Below are positions 44,907 through 56,861 of a DNA stretch of 64,000 nucleotides, in pieces. The notes beneath the pieces were generated by a model. The model ran no database searches. It was not told the origin of the DNA and worked only from the letters and a program-made list of their open reading frames with translations. Each line of letters opens with the position of its first letter. Position 1 is the stretch's first letter. This stretch comes from Vandiemenella viatica (lineage: Eukaryota > Arthropoda > Insecta > Orthoptera > Morabidae): positions 223,942,739 to 224,006,738 of the forward strand of contig CM061919.1 in the NCBI GenBank assembly GCA_031002005.1. The letters are read 5' to 3'. The position numbers and the translations under genes were made by a program.

Positions 44907-45202
44907 TAAGGTCTTAAACAGTCCATTTTCATGTTCATACTGATTAGATATGCATTTCTTACTATTAACAGCGAATTTAATATTACTTCCAAACATCAGA
45001 GATATTAGCTGTGCGGCCTGAGAACGTAGTTTCAAGAAGCAACGAAGTTCTCGGAAGATTCTACATTAAAGATTTTAAACAGTTCACTTTCATGTTCAAC
45101 CCATCAATAGCAAATAAAATTTCACTTCCAAACATCAGAGATTGTAGCTGTGTGGCCTGAGATAGTAGCTTCAAGAAGCAAAGTAGATATTGAAAGATTT
45201 TT
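44907..45202. repeat. two diverged tandem units of about 150 bp
   Basis: Unit 1 (44907-45062) and unit 2 (45067-45202) share ttaaacag, ttttcatgttca, acttccaaacatcagagat, gtagctgtg/gcggcctgaga and tcaagaagcaa in order. Unit 1 has a small insertion. The function or class is unknown. Confidence 0.7.
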
Positions 45203-45819
45203 TCATTATATTATTAAAATTAATTTACACATATTCCACTTTATGTAGTTTCCTCTTCACGTTCCATACGGACATCTATGGTGTTAAAAGATTTAAAACC
45301 AATATTTAAAGATCGAAACGTTACATGCGATAATGTGGCTAATATTTTTGACGAAGTATGACGTATGTATCTAGTTGATATTTGAACTTTGGCGTTTTCA
45401 CTTACTGCTTCGGCGTTATGTAACGTTGAAGCATAAAACATATCAAATGATTCAGTTGAGCTTCTAATCAGCGCAGTAGTTTTTGAACCAATATAACCGG
45501 TTTTTAGATATAAAAAGAGTAAAAATCATCTAAAATATGGAAGAAACGATCTTGTTCTTGCAGTAACTAAAATAGGATGAAGATACAAAGGAAGAAGACA
45601 ATATGGAATAAATACATATCCAATCTGTTCCTGAGTGTTTTATGATATTCTCAAACAGATTTCATTTTCATTCAGATAGTGAACCTGTTTGATATGCTGA
45701 GATACTGTAACAATTGTTTAGTAATAATAATAATAATAATTGTGAATGTATTATTGGCCGGGATCACAGTATTCTGAGTTGCCACGCATTCGCCTTTTAA
45801 CATAACCAGGGTAAAAGGG
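45203..45819. other. no recognised features
   Basis: AT-rich, with an (aat)n microsatellite at about 45722-45739. Nothing else recognised. Confidence 0.5.
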
Positions 45820-45824
45820 ACTTA

Positions 45825-45990
45825 AAGTTTAACGTGGAATTCGAACCACGGAAGCGTTATAGTGTACTTCGCATTAAACAGCAAGTTGTGCCACAAATGA
45901 AGGCTGGGTAAGGGCTTTTGATAATCTCCACCCAGACAGGGAATCAAACCAGAGACCTTTCGATCTCCAGCCACATAGCTACCAGACCTT
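45825..45990 (-). repeat. tRNA-like SINE, family 2, reverse copy
   Basis: The text aaagtttaacgtggaattcg, accacggaagcgtta and gtacttcgcattaaacag is the complement of the block at 14405-14480. A second B-box-like complement, gggaatcaaaccagagacc (45939-45957), followed by cagccacatagctacc, suggests the tRNA head lies at the right end. Confidence 0.6.
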
Positions 45991-46920
45991 TCATCATTAC
46001 CTAGTTATCATAAAACTTATCACCACTAAGAGTACGGCCAAAATTCAGATCGACATACGGAATACTCAACATGTTTCTTAAAATTGTGCTCCTTTGTTGC
46101 AAAGGTCATCAATACATGAGTATGACATTCAGCAAAATTTAACATTAATGAGGATTACGATTCATTTTTAACGAATTTGAATAACTTCAGAAGGGTGTTA
46201 GAAACAAGCTTAAGATTTATCGAAAAAACTAAACATTATTTCTGAGAGATTGAAGACCTGCAGCTGTAATGATTTAATACTGAGAAAAATTCAATGGAAA
46301 TCCACTTCTGCTCATGGCCTTGGTATCACATGGTACGGACCTGGTGGTTTGAGACAAAAAATTACGAATACCACTCTTCATTTAGCTCCAACTCGCAATA
46401 AAGTGCAGTACGCTAAGCAAATCGAATTATTGTGGACTTTGTAGTTCTCTGGGTTTTATGACTGTTAACAATAATACCTTCGACACTTTTGCGAAAGATA
46501 ATCCCCTCGCGTCACTTCCTTTTGAGGATGTAATGTGGAAAGCTACGTTCTAGAAACATAATACACGAGAAACAGTCTCACTGCGTGTGACCTCTCCATT
46601 TCGGGAGGTGGTGTGCGTTGTAATTATATTCTGTTATCAACGTGTCCGGTACAGCACACCAGCAGCTTAGTAAGGATTATAGAGCGGCAGGTAGTGTGCG
46701 CCGATATAAACGCGATGCTGCACAACCTGTACTGGTCCACTGAACAGTCTGCGATATTGGTGTCAGGTGTGGGGTATGGTGTGCTCTCTGCCTGCCACAA
46801 ACTATTTTGATAGTTCAAATTTGTCAATCTCTAAGAAAATGCAATGAATTTCCGCCACGTAAGGCAGTTTCCATCTGTGTCTACAGCAGAAAATCAATCT
46901 TTAAGTTGATTCTGTGAGTT
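45991..46920. other. no recognised features
   Basis: Short open frames on both strands (for example 46250-46444 and 46613-46810) show no family resemblance that I can support. Confidence 0.5.
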
Positions 46921-47030
46921 ATACACTGAAGTGCCAAAAGTCACGCGATAGGAAGATGCAAATATCGATATGGCGGTATCACCGTAGATGAAACGTACAA
47001 ATCACAGGATATAGTATGTGTCAATATCTT
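46921..47030 (+). repeat. terminal fragment of a dispersed repeat
   Basis: The text cactgaagtgccaaaagtca followed by atatggcggtatcaccgta resembles the start of a repeat I associate with orthopteroid genomes (cactgaagtgccaaaagtca, then agatggcggtagtatcgcg). The identification is from memory. No partner end was found. Confidence 0.4.
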
Positions 47031-48285
47031 CATACTGTATCTAAGTGTAAATCTATATCGATTTTACTACCTGGATCACTTTTAGTTTTTTTTTTTTTTT
47101 AATAATCAATCGTTGTTACAAAAAAAGACAAACAAACTCCTTGGTTGGGAAGTTGAAATGGTAATTTATTTTCCAAGTTTATTGAAGAAACACTGTATTT
47201 AATTTAGTATTGGATCAGAACAGTGTTCAGCAGCGACAAAGGCCTTTTTTAAGTCACAGAGGTGAAAAAGACAATCTTAATCTCCTTGTCTCCTACGTAC
47301 GTTTAGTCCGGAATATATACCTTACTTCTAAACGATGAAACATACTCACATTTCTTCAACTTGAATCACCTATGATCTTACTCTCTTAAAGTACACGACT
47401 TAGTTTTTAAAGCGGCCTGACCTGTTATCAAATAACCCAACTGCTTGTAGAATAGCAGTGCGGATAACTTGCGCAAGTCACATAGTTCTCAAAATCTGCA
47501 ATCCGTACGGATGCACCAAAAACAATTTTTTTTTTTTTAACCACCACTTAACATCGATTTTGATGAACTCAGATACAATCATGGCAAAGGTGGCTCCATA
47601 GGCGAAAGAAAGCCTCCAAGATGTCCATACAAAAAAGACATTGAAACAACTTTTTATAATACATGAAAGGTCGTTAAAACTCACGTGTCTCCGGATAAAT
47701 GGAGTTAATCCTGGAATGAAATACAACAAAAGTTGGAAACAAAAGATGATTAATGGGTCATTTGATATATTGATTTCATTCCTTTTCTATTTTCATTTAG
47801 AATTAAGGAGACAGCTACGTCGTGCAGTTTATTTCCTGGCTGCCGAGTTCGCCGTTTTTCACTCTCCTGTGTGGGTCGCCGCTGAAGGCAGGTCACGTGC
47901 GACTGGCGGGATTGGCAGACCGACCACTGATGATGGCCATCCGGACTGGGAAGGCCTGCACGCTCTGACGCCCGTCTTCACGCATCTCAATGCGCCTCTA
48001 TTGACCAGAGGCACCTTCCCCACAAACACGCTTCCGGGGAGAGGATATGTAGTGTCAGTCATACTTCTGTCGTACAACAGGGTGAATATAATGTTATTAC
48101 GACTCCAGAATTTTGAACAGGTCTTCATTTTTTAGCGCTATTTATCCAATTTTAAGCTTTCATCAGTAATAGGCGTGGGAAGCTATTACAATCGTGAAAT
48201 AGAAACCACAAATTAGGAAAAACCTTTCGGTGGCGATGAATTTGTAACTTAAATTGCTCATGGTGTACAACTGTGAGAGTTAAAG
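47031..48285. other. unrecognised, GC-rich patch at 47820-48050
   Basis: AT-rich except a GC-rich patch (about 47820-48050) with open frames on both strands, probably compositional. A poly-T run lies near 47086-47100. No family recognised. Confidence 0.4.
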
Positions 48286-48289
48286 AGAA

Positions 48290-49480
48290 GAGATGTAAAC
48301 TGAGGTAAGAGAGAGACATTAGTAAGAATCAGAGAGAGAGAGCGACAGAGAGATAAAAGGGGCAGAGGTAAGAGAGAGGTAAGAGAGAGAGGTAAGAGAG
48401 GTAGGGAGAGAGGTAAGGGAGAAAGGTAAGAGAGAGAGGTAAGGGAGAAAGGTAAGAGAAAGAGATGGTTAAGAGAAGTGTAAGAGAGAGAGAGAGAAGG
48501 GTAAGAGAGAGAGGTAAGGGAGAAAGGTAAGAGAAAGAGATGGTTAAGAGAAGTGTAAGAGAGAGAGAGAGAAGGGTAAGAGAGAGAGGTAAGGGAGAAA
48601 GGTAAGAGAAAGAGATGGTTAAGAGAAGTGTAAGAGAGAGAGAGAGAAGGGTAAGAGAGAGAGGTAAGGGAGAAAGGTAAGAGAAAGAGATGGTTAAGAG
48701 AAGTGAGAGAGAGAGAGAGAAGGGTAAGAGAGAGAGGTAAGGGAGAAAGGTAAGAGAAAGAGATGGTTAAGAGAAGTGTAAGAGAGAGAGAGAGAAGGGT
48801 AAGAGAGAGAGGTAAGGGAGAAAGGTAAGAGAAAGAGATGGTTAAGAGAAGTGTAAGAGAGAGAGAGAGAGAAGGGTAAGAGAGAGAGGTAAGGGAGAAA
48901 GGTAAGAGAAAGAGATGGTTAAGAGAAGTGTAAGAGAGAGAGAGAGAGAAGGGTAAGAGAGAGAGGTAAGGGAGAAAGGTAAGAGAAAGAGATGGTTAAG
49001 AGAAGTGTAAGAGAGAGAGAGAGAAGGGTAAGAGAGAGAGGTAAGGGAGAAAGGTAAGAGAAAGAGATGGTTAAGAGAGAGGTAAGAGAGAGAGGTAAGG
49101 GAGAAGGGTAAGAGAGAGAGGTAAGGGAGAAAGGTAAGAGAAAGAGATGGTTAAGAGAGAGGTAAGAGAGAGAGGTAAGGGAGAGGTAAGAGAGAGAGGT
49201 AAGGGAGAAAGGTAAGAGAAAGAGATGGTTAAGAGAAGGTAAGAGAGAGAGAGAGGGGAAGAGAGAGAGGTAAGATAGAGAGGGGGTATGATAGAGTGGT
49301 AAGAGAGAAAGAAGTAAGAGGGAAAGAAGTAAAAGTAATAGGTAAGAGAGAGATACATAAGAGAGAAAGGTAGTATAGAGAGAGGTAACAGAGAGCGAAT
49401 GGTAAGAGAGGTGACCAGGTAAGAGAGAGGGAGGTAGAGGAGAGAAGTAAGAGAGAGAGAGCCGGGTGTAAAAATCAGAG
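48290..49480. repeat. GA-rich minisatellite, about 75-bp unit
   Basis: The plus strand is almost all A and G with interspersed gtaag. The landmark gatggttaagagaagtg ends at 48480, 48555, 48630, 48705, 48778, 48853, 48930 and 49007, giving periods of 75, 75, 75, 73, 75, 77 and 77. The unit contains three ggtaag motifs and a run of ga dinucleotides. Units become irregular at both edges (before 48430 and after 49070). The minus strand is open for 220 codons across it, but it reads only leucine, serine and proline repeats and is not a gene. Confidence 0.9.
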
Positions 49481-51239
49481 AGAGAGAATTGTTTGTAGAG
49501 GGAGCATGGTATCAATGCATGTTGCATTTTGATTGCAACATATTCTCCGTAACTTTGGTAAGAACTAGTGTATCGTAACAAAATAACGTTGAGACACCTC
49601 TATGGGGAACAATTTGCGAAAAATAATCTTACGTGTTCCAGTACCCCTTGTGAATGCTACATGGACGATGTGAAAAGGCGGGCTGAAGCGTTTCAATATC
49701 CTGGTGCTACGTTACTTAAGATGATCTGTATATTCCGGAAGATGGCAATCTAAAATATTCTGTTCGAAATAATTTTACTTATTTTTATGAAGTTTAGAAC
49801 TGTGAACGGTCATCACCTATCCTGCCTACTCGCGGGCGAAACACTTCAACGGAAGTTAAAATTCCAGAGTAAGCGATGTGTGTCGCTTCTGGCAGTTGAG
49901 AAGTCAACGCACATTTACAACATTCACTGTCTCGCACGAGAACTGGCAGAAACAGTGCGGGCGGGAAGAAAAGAATCACGCATACGCTTTGACAACTCGT
50001 TCATTTGTGCTTTATTTGTTTCATCAGGAATAATCAATATTTAGTTATTTATGTATAGCCTAAACTCACTAACTTAGAACTAAGCAAGCTTCAGAGTTAT
50101 TCTCTTTATCCAAATAATTGGGAAGCCCGTTGAATATCGCCAAAAAACGATAAGCTAATATTAATCACATCTACATCTTTCCTCCTGGGCATCAAATTAA
50201 ACAGGATGATACGCCACAAACAATTTGAGTTTATATTGCAAAATTAGTGATGTTAGCAGCAAAGTTTACATTTTGCCTTCATTAAAAAAAAGTGTAAGTT
50301 CATTATATGCGTGGTTGGTGTTTTTTTAATTAGCGGATTGATTAATCTAAACAGTCTGATAATGCCATGGTCGCCAGGGGTGTCACCAAACCAGCTCTTG
50401 GTGGGGTGGAAGAATCACTACTAAGAAATCATTCAAGTTCATTAAATACTTATAATTCTGTTCACCGTAAGTTTATTTCTAGTCACATTGAAACACTTGA
50501 ACTGGTTGGCCACCACCATAATTTCATAACTATGGCTAATCGTAATACAAAAATTGCAGAATTCTTTAGGAAAAATTAGTATTGAGTTCACTCTTCACCA
50601 ACTGATTTGTTATTACGAGCCAATGTTTTCAGTTCGTCTCTATACTGCGCAAAATACACTCTGTCGCACTCACTGTTCAATAACAACTGGTAACCTTACA
50701 AGTCCACGATCGTAAATTCACTTCACATTATTTCACGCTATAGTGGTCACAGACCGCGCTATACCACGTTGCACCCTCCCTCCCCCCCCCCTCCCGCGAC
50801 ACTTTCAGGTTCGAGCTATGTATCAATGCGCAACTTGGCGCTACTTTTTGAGCCGCCGGAAGGGAAGGCCACGATTTCGTTACAAGAGGTACGTTTAAAT
50901 GTCGAATTTCCATAGCATATTTATTCCATGAAATGCATACAACACAAGTCTGACACAACACTTAATTAAAACCTCCCATGCCCTAAGCCATCCTCAGACC
51001 GGTGACCCCGAGCAAGGTGGGGTCATCAACTGATAGCTTTAAGTTCAAGTACACTTTGAAAGCGCGTAGGCAACACATGTTATTCCTGGAACCTTCATTA
51101 TTGTAATAAGTAGTCGCAAAAAGCCTCAGAATTAATATTGCCGCTCATTGATAGGGCTTCTTAGATAGCAGAAACTAGTTCTAAACCTAACGCGCAGCTT
51201 TGATTGAGTACATGCGCTTGGTTGGCCCTAGTAAAAACA
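49481..51239. other. no recognised features
   Basis: Several short open frames (for example 49787-50044 and 50367-50579, both plus) show no resemblance I can name. A C-rich run lies near 50777-50794. Confidence 0.45.
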
Positions 51240-51600
51240 TTAGAATCAGTGCCGGGGTCGGCCTCTCACTGTTTGGATACTGCCGACCGGCTCTGTCAAC
51301 AGACTTTCTGGATGTGTTTGACCAGCTCCGCTCAGGCCCGCCGAAAGTAATTAACTCGACTCGTAATTACCTCCGAGGTCCTCCCCGTCCTGTATTTATA
51401 TCTCTCAGCCCCGTCGAGACTAAATCCTAATTTATCGTCTTTAATACTGGACACGCGGCGGACACCGTCCCGGGAGCTACTACTGTGCAATTAGGGCCCG
51501 ACCCTCGCCTTGTCTAAGCAACACTCTGGCTCGCTTCCCAGAGGCTTTGTCTACTGTCTTAGCTACCGCAGAGATCGATTAAATCTCAGCCCGACGTGAA
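51240..51600. other. repeat-free GC-rich island, regulatory candidate
   Basis: Distinctly GC-rich with CpG, no repeat signature and no convincing reading frame. It carries paired homeodomain-like cores (gtaattaactcgactcg then taattacc, 51347-51371) and caattaggg near 51489. Host regulatory function is an inference. Confidence 0.3.
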
Positions 51601-51811
51601 ACAACTATTTTACTCCTCGTTCTATCATTTTTATTTTTTCCTGTCACGGTCACCAAGCGAATACCCTTTTTTTGACATTATCCAGAAAACAAACCCAATG
51701 TGTTTCGGGTTTTATTTCTTTATTGTTTCCTTGGCATTTCACCCATAGACGTTCATCTTAATATTGTGAACTACTAAGTAAGCTTCGTACAAAGACTTAA
51801 AACAATAGAGG

Positions 51812-52005
51812 CGTGAAAGGAATCGCGACAGTGAACGAGAAGGATTTCCTCATGAGCATTTTGAAGCAACCCTCCCGGCATTCGCCAGGAGTGATTTGGC
51901 GAAACCATGAAAAACTCAAATATGGATGCCCCGACGAGGATCCGAAACCACGGCCTCCCGAATGCGAGATCAGAACGTTAGCCGTTCAACTACCATGCTT
52001 AGTGT
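51812..52005 (-). repeat. tRNA-derived SINE, family 1, copy 5
   Basis: Reverse copy with a degraded 3' part. It has the complement of the B box as gaggatccgaaaccacgg and of the head as gccgttcaactaccatgc. It is one of the more diverged copies. Confidence 0.75.
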
Positions 52006-52867
52006 GAATGGTTATTCATGCCCGCATAGTCCGGAAAGACCGCAGTTTAGGTGCCAAAATTTCATCGAACCGTCGTAAATATTTACGGTAATGAATCCGG
52101 AAAATTAACCTCACTTAACTGCTACTAACAACATAATATTATCGCATAATTTATTTAAAAATATTTCAAATACCATTACAATCAGCTGGTTAATTTTTTC
52201 AAGAATTTGCTAGCTTACTGCTTAACAATATCTCACAATCACGCTTTTGATCTCTAATAATGATTAGACATCTTCATGCCGATGGAAGAGCTTTCTTTTT
52301 CTTTATTTTTTTTGTTTCAAATCAAATAAACATCTAGGTAATAAAGGATGATTTGAAGTAAGGAAGGATAGTGATTTGTAAGTGAGATGTTTCAGCTTTT
52401 AATCAAATTTGTTCTGTAATAGGAGAAATAACGCAATCCGTCCTGTTACGTCATATTAAATAACTCTTCTTCGTGAGGAAATGCAAGATTGATAGAAACG
52501 TATGGAATTTGAAATGATATCTATCAGAGGACATGAGCTGGACAATGGTCCAACTTGGGCAGTTTCCGACAACTGCTGGTAGGAGCATAAACTTCTCCAA
52601 CGGATTTTATTGCTCTTCCTAGTGGTTAATTATCTACTCCGTTCAGCCATCTGTCCTCTTTTTCATTTGAAGTTCATTTCTAATCATTTTTCTTGGTACA
52701 TACTTATCTGCCATTCCTATCACACGTCAAAGCACTGGAGATTCATTTTAACATTCTGTGTTGCTATGATTCCTTATTTACTTTCTATTATGGCGTAATA
52801 ATACTACGTCGACGCACTCTAAAACCACAATAACAACAACCGTTTTTCTCATCTCCTTAACTCTGAT
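52006..52867. other. no recognised features
   Basis: AT-rich spacer with nothing recognised. Confidence 0.5.
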
Positions 52868-53043
52868 TTGCGAGTGCCTATGACTTCACACCTCGTTGTA
52901 GACGAGGTCGTAAGAGGCGAAAAAGGAATGAGGGCAAGGAATAGGAAGGAATTCGGACATGGCATTTTAAAGGAACCATTCCGGTGTACACCTGGGGTCA
53001 TATACGAGGCGAGAGTATTACTACTCACCCACCACAATCAGTC
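52868..53043 (-). repeat. tRNA-derived SINE, family 1, copy 6, internally deleted
   Basis: The 3' half (tatgacttcacacctcg, aggaagga, attcggacatggcattttaa) and the extreme 5' end (ctactcacccaccacaatc) are present. The segment with the B box and the tRNA to body junction is missing, so this copy lacks its internal promoter. Confidence 0.7.
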
Positions 53044-54745
53044 TGTTACTCCAACTCTAAGCAGTTCTCATAAACTTTATTTCCACTGTCTCATTAACAC
53101 CAATGACTGTTAATCACACATCAGAGTTGGTCTAAAACAGGTCCTTCAGATATTCATTCACATTTTATTGATACCTTACTCATACACGTAAATTCTCTAA
53201 CATTCTTCAGTAATTAAGCCAGAGATCTACAGTGATTAATTAAAACCATGTTTCCTCCATTTTCATCGTTTAAGCTGTCTACGTATGTGAAGCAGTCACT
53301 CGTCTACTATTCGGTTAGTATTATTCTAGTATTCAGGCTGTCATTTCTCAGTGTTGCTAGACACTGTTGATAGAACTAATAATTCACATAACAACATAGT
53401 GTCCCTACAATAGTTAGTTACCTTTGAGCCGTTTATGAGCTTCAGCTGTATTATCATCCATATCACATCTCTTTTCTCTACTTTTGTTTAGTCAGTCCAT
53501 TCAACACCTATGACTGAAGGGTGTATCCTTTCTTTTTATCCGTTTCGTAATAAGTGTGACTGCTCCAATCTGCCAAATACACTTGTCTGGAGGTTTCATC
53601 TGAGAGAGATCTCAAGTGAATGGTATAAGATTTTGTTACAAAAGCATCAAGAAAATATGATTTATTTCCACAATTTCTCGAAGCAAGTAATTTTCCTTTC
53701 CTCTGCCTGACCAACAATACAAATATCGCAAAAAAGATAAAGCTATTAATTCAAAACAACATTCCAGTTATAAAATGAATTTCGCAGTTGATGTAAAGAT
53801 TTCTGCCAATTAATCCGCAGAAAAGGTCGCGTGGTGCTTTTTTAACCTACCTTTTAGCCAACTAGAAATTTCTCCTGTATTATCGTAAGGACCGTCAAAA
53901 TTACTCAGTTATTGTTCGGAAGAAGGTACAGTGGTCAGAACTGTACAATACGCTGCTCTGCAGGAAAATAACAGAATGACGAAAACAAAGCCAATGTATC
54001 GACACGCGATGTGTTGTATCGGATGTCCAGGGCCATAACACAGATATGACGTACCTCGCTGCCATAGATCGGATATCTCCGTCACTGATTCTGCAAACAC
54101 GCATGCGTCTGTAGTCTCCATCACGAAAATGCGCCTAACACAGTGAGTGGCTGGTTTGTCAAAGTACAGCTATTGCTTCACTAATCCCCATCTAAGGGGT
54201 AAATTAAAGGGTGATGCAGATTATAATGTTGACTGAAACTGTTTAAAAAACTCCATCATGCGGTGATGCTTAGTTTTTGTCAGGTAGATTCTATGGTTGA
54301 TCAAGATGAAATTCACCAAAAGATATTGATACGTGTGTCATCACTTTGACTGTACGGATTACCAAAAGCCAAAATAAAAACATTTTAAACTAGTGTGTCA
54401 GTTACGTTAAACGGGAAGCTATTAAGCAAATACTTATTGAGATTTGAACTCGTCAGCAATTTAAAAAAGAGTTACACCATACAGAGCATTGCACACACGT
54501 AATCATATCGATGGCCAGAAATTTGACAGATTAAAAAAAAACTGCTATCTCAAATCAGTGCATATCATATCAGCGTTCAAGTTATCAAATCTTGAACGGA
54601 GTTACAATAGTTAGGGATGGTTTAGGCAGAGCACGGTACGGAGAGAAGCCCTGATGTCTCTCTTTAGTTTTGAGATATCAGCAAAAGACGCCACGGGTTG
54701 CCGACACTGATTTTTTCTACCCTTACCTGTTGTTTATAATAATTT
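53044..54745. other. no recognised features
   Basis: AT-rich sequence with short frames only. Nothing recognised. Confidence 0.5.
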
Positions 54746-54749
54746 TAAT

Positions 54750-54965
54750 TTATTTTCTGTGAATCCATTACCACCAACTATTTTAGTATTTAAAGAATTT
54801 TTATCCTTATATCTTTCACCAATTCACGTAAATTCACTTTTCTCTTAATCTTGTGGCATTCCCTTACCTACGGAACAAAAATTTCCCTCTACTTTGCGTC
54901 TCAAGTCAAATGCTGGTTTGTTATCAGGATCATCTCTACATTTCATAGTGAAAGGCGATATGGGT
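54750..54965 (-). pseudogene. LINE family A, small C-terminal fragment
   Basis: The minus strand reads CRDDPDNKPAFDLRRKVEG and then NFCSVGKGMPQD, matching DDHDHKLALDFRHKGVGRF and CFLGKGVRDW of the better copies. A stop follows. Only about 70 codons are recognisable, and no tail is seen. Confidence 0.6.
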
Positions 54966-55974
54966 TTGTAAAGTAAAGAATAATTTTGAATATTGGTGAG
55001 TGATTTTAGGGTTTATTTGAGATTAAGTCGATAAGACATTCCATATTCATAGAATTAAAATACTACAAGCCCAAATATCCCGTAAGCAAGCCTATGAACT
55101 ACTGTGTTTAATGAGGTAGGGAACAGCATATTAAAGGAGTAAGGAAAATTCCCGAATAAATGATTCTTTTGGCTTCATACTATAATAATTTATTTTTAAC
55201 GTTGTTCTTATTATCTATGCTCAGCTTACGAGCTAACCACTGTGTTCTCGATATTCAGAACTGTATTTCAACCTGAGCCCCCTTCACAATGTGACAGAAC
55301 TGAAGAAATATTTGTGTGTGCACTTTATACGTACGCGCGACCTTTTCTTGCTGGTCCAGGGCTCACCAGCAACTGGTAACTTCACTTTTGGTATTCTCCG
55401 AAATCTGTAAAATGCAACTCGATTTTCAAGAGAAGGATAACGAGGGTGGAGCTATGGCCGGACTCTGTAAGAAGTTGTCGTTGCTTCCTTTTCTTCTTAC
55501 ACTGTACTTTTATTAATCACGTCACACCATTTAAAATGACAGAGTACTTTTATTCAGACTGATACTTTATCGTTCTTCCACAGAAAAACCAACATAATCA
55601 AAATTCGCCGTGCTAGTGTAACTCACTGTTCAAAAGATTACTTAGTAACACTTCTGAATGTTGATCCAGTCGTTAGCCTACGACAATACCATGCCTTCCA
55701 TCGGTTTCCGTCAGGCCCCTCAACTACTCTCTCTCAAGCTTGCCAACTTGTACATTTGCTGAAACTTACCAAACGAAAAATTATGTAGAAAAATATTTAT
55801 AGATTCAATGATAGTAGACGATATAAAGGAAGAATAAAAATGGAGGGGTGAGATAATTCCGTTACCCCACAGTTTCATTCCTTTTCAACAAATCCACTTT
55901 GATGTATCAATTTTTATGAAATCTTGTTATTATTACTCTCGTCTAAGAAACGTACATATCCCCATCAAACGGGT
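54966..55974. other. no recognised features
   Basis: AT-rich spacer with nothing recognised. Confidence 0.5.
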
Positions 55975-56046
55975 CCCCATCAAAAGGGGTTAATGGAGGC
56001 ATTAGAGAAGGTCCAAAGAAGAGCCGCCCGATTCGTGACAGGTATA

Positions 56047-56565
56047 TACAGGGTGGTCCAGAACTATATGTCAAAAATGTAAAGGCAGCTAGAGGTTACC
56101 TAAATAAGCAGATTTCGTATAGGAATGTGTGTTCGGTAATTCCACGTTGAGGTGGTAGAGAGCGCTTCAGCTGAGACGTCTGTCTTTGGCCAGCTTTGGG
56201 TAGGACATCGCGGACCAGTTCTCTGGCCACCGCTTTCTCTTGATTTAACCTGCTGGGACTTTAAAAAGCTCATGTACGAGAGTCCCGTCACATCTGCAGA
56301 AGATCTTGTTGCCCGTTTGTCTGTTGCTGTTGGACACTTGCTCGACATGCCTGACGTCTTTTCTAATGTACGCCGCTCCATGCGTTGTACAGTGCGCAGT
56401 ACTGTGAATAAACTTTTTTTTTTCTTTTGCGTTTTCAGTTTCCTATGATTCATACTGCTTTATGTGCTAGCGCTTTAATGTAGCATTAACGCACACACGT
56501 TCCTATTCGTAGGTCCCCTCTACCTGCCTTTACATTTTTGACATATAGTGCTGGCACACCCTGTA
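56047..56565. mobile_element. TIR element with TA flanks and transposase remnant
   Basis: The left end reads tacagggtggtccagaacta then tatgtcaaaaatgtaaaggc. The inverted right end reads tacagggtgtgccagcacta then tatgtcaaaaatgtaaaggc. That is about 55 bp of inverted repeat with few differences. TA flanks both sides (56045-56046, 56566-56567). The element sits inside a LINE. The inner sequence holds the C-terminal end of a transposase (56205-56430). At 519 bp it is an internally deleted derivative. Confidence 0.85.
56205..56430 (+). pseudogene. DUF4817-type transposase C-terminal remnant
   Basis: The frame reads RGPVLWPPLSLDLTCWDFKK, then LMYESPVTSAEDLVARLSV and DVFSNVRRSMR. It corresponds to the transposase ending WPPRSPDLxPLDFFLWGHLK and LVYESPVxSxEDLVARI, with several catalytic-region residues altered and part of the LDFFLWG block deleted. 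It lies in the same orientation within the TIR element at 56047-56565. The same family is seen on the minus strand at 15390-15680. Confidence 0.75.
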
Positions 56566-56861
56566 TAGTTTGAGGTAAAGCGTAAGTGCGATGTTGAAGG
56601 AGTTAGGTTGGGAAGACCTGGAACACCGAAGGCGTTGCTCTCGACAGAAGCTAATTGAAAAATTCACGACTGACATATTTCGGAATGACAGCAAACAAAT
56701 ATTGCTACCAGCAACATTCATATCTCGCGACAATAAGATAAGAGAAATCAGGGCCAGAACCGATTCATTTCAGAACTCATGTTTCCCACGAGCGATTAGG
56801 GAATGGAATAGAAAGGATTTACCGAGCGAGTAAACTTAAAATCCGACAGGAGTAGTTTCGA

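Larger units (their letters stand above)
55975..56835 (+). pseudogene. LINE C-terminal end, split by a TIR element
   Basis: Before the insertion the frame reads LMEALEKVQRRAARFVTG (about 55990-56043). After it, from 56568, it reads SLR, a stop, SVSAMLKELGWEDLEHRRRC, then KFTTDIFRN and FPRAIREWNRKDLPSE with a stop at 56831-56833. This is the common ending of jockey or R1-like LINEs (RAARFVTGxYSxxxSVSxML, then FxxRxIxxWNxLP). It is not family A or B. The two parts join well when 56045-56567 is removed. Confidence 0.8.

Noticed and set aside
47820..48135. Possible exon in a GC-rich patch
   Set aside because: Open on both strands for compositional reasons; no splice context or recognisable protein.
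48290..49480. CRISPR-like array
   Set aside because: Units are contiguous GA-rich tandem repeats without spacers, and the genome is eukaryotic.
48919..49581. 220-codon open frame on the minus strand rich in leucine, serine and proline
   Set aside because: It is the complement of the GA-rich minisatellite and has repeat-driven composition; no family or start context supports a gene.
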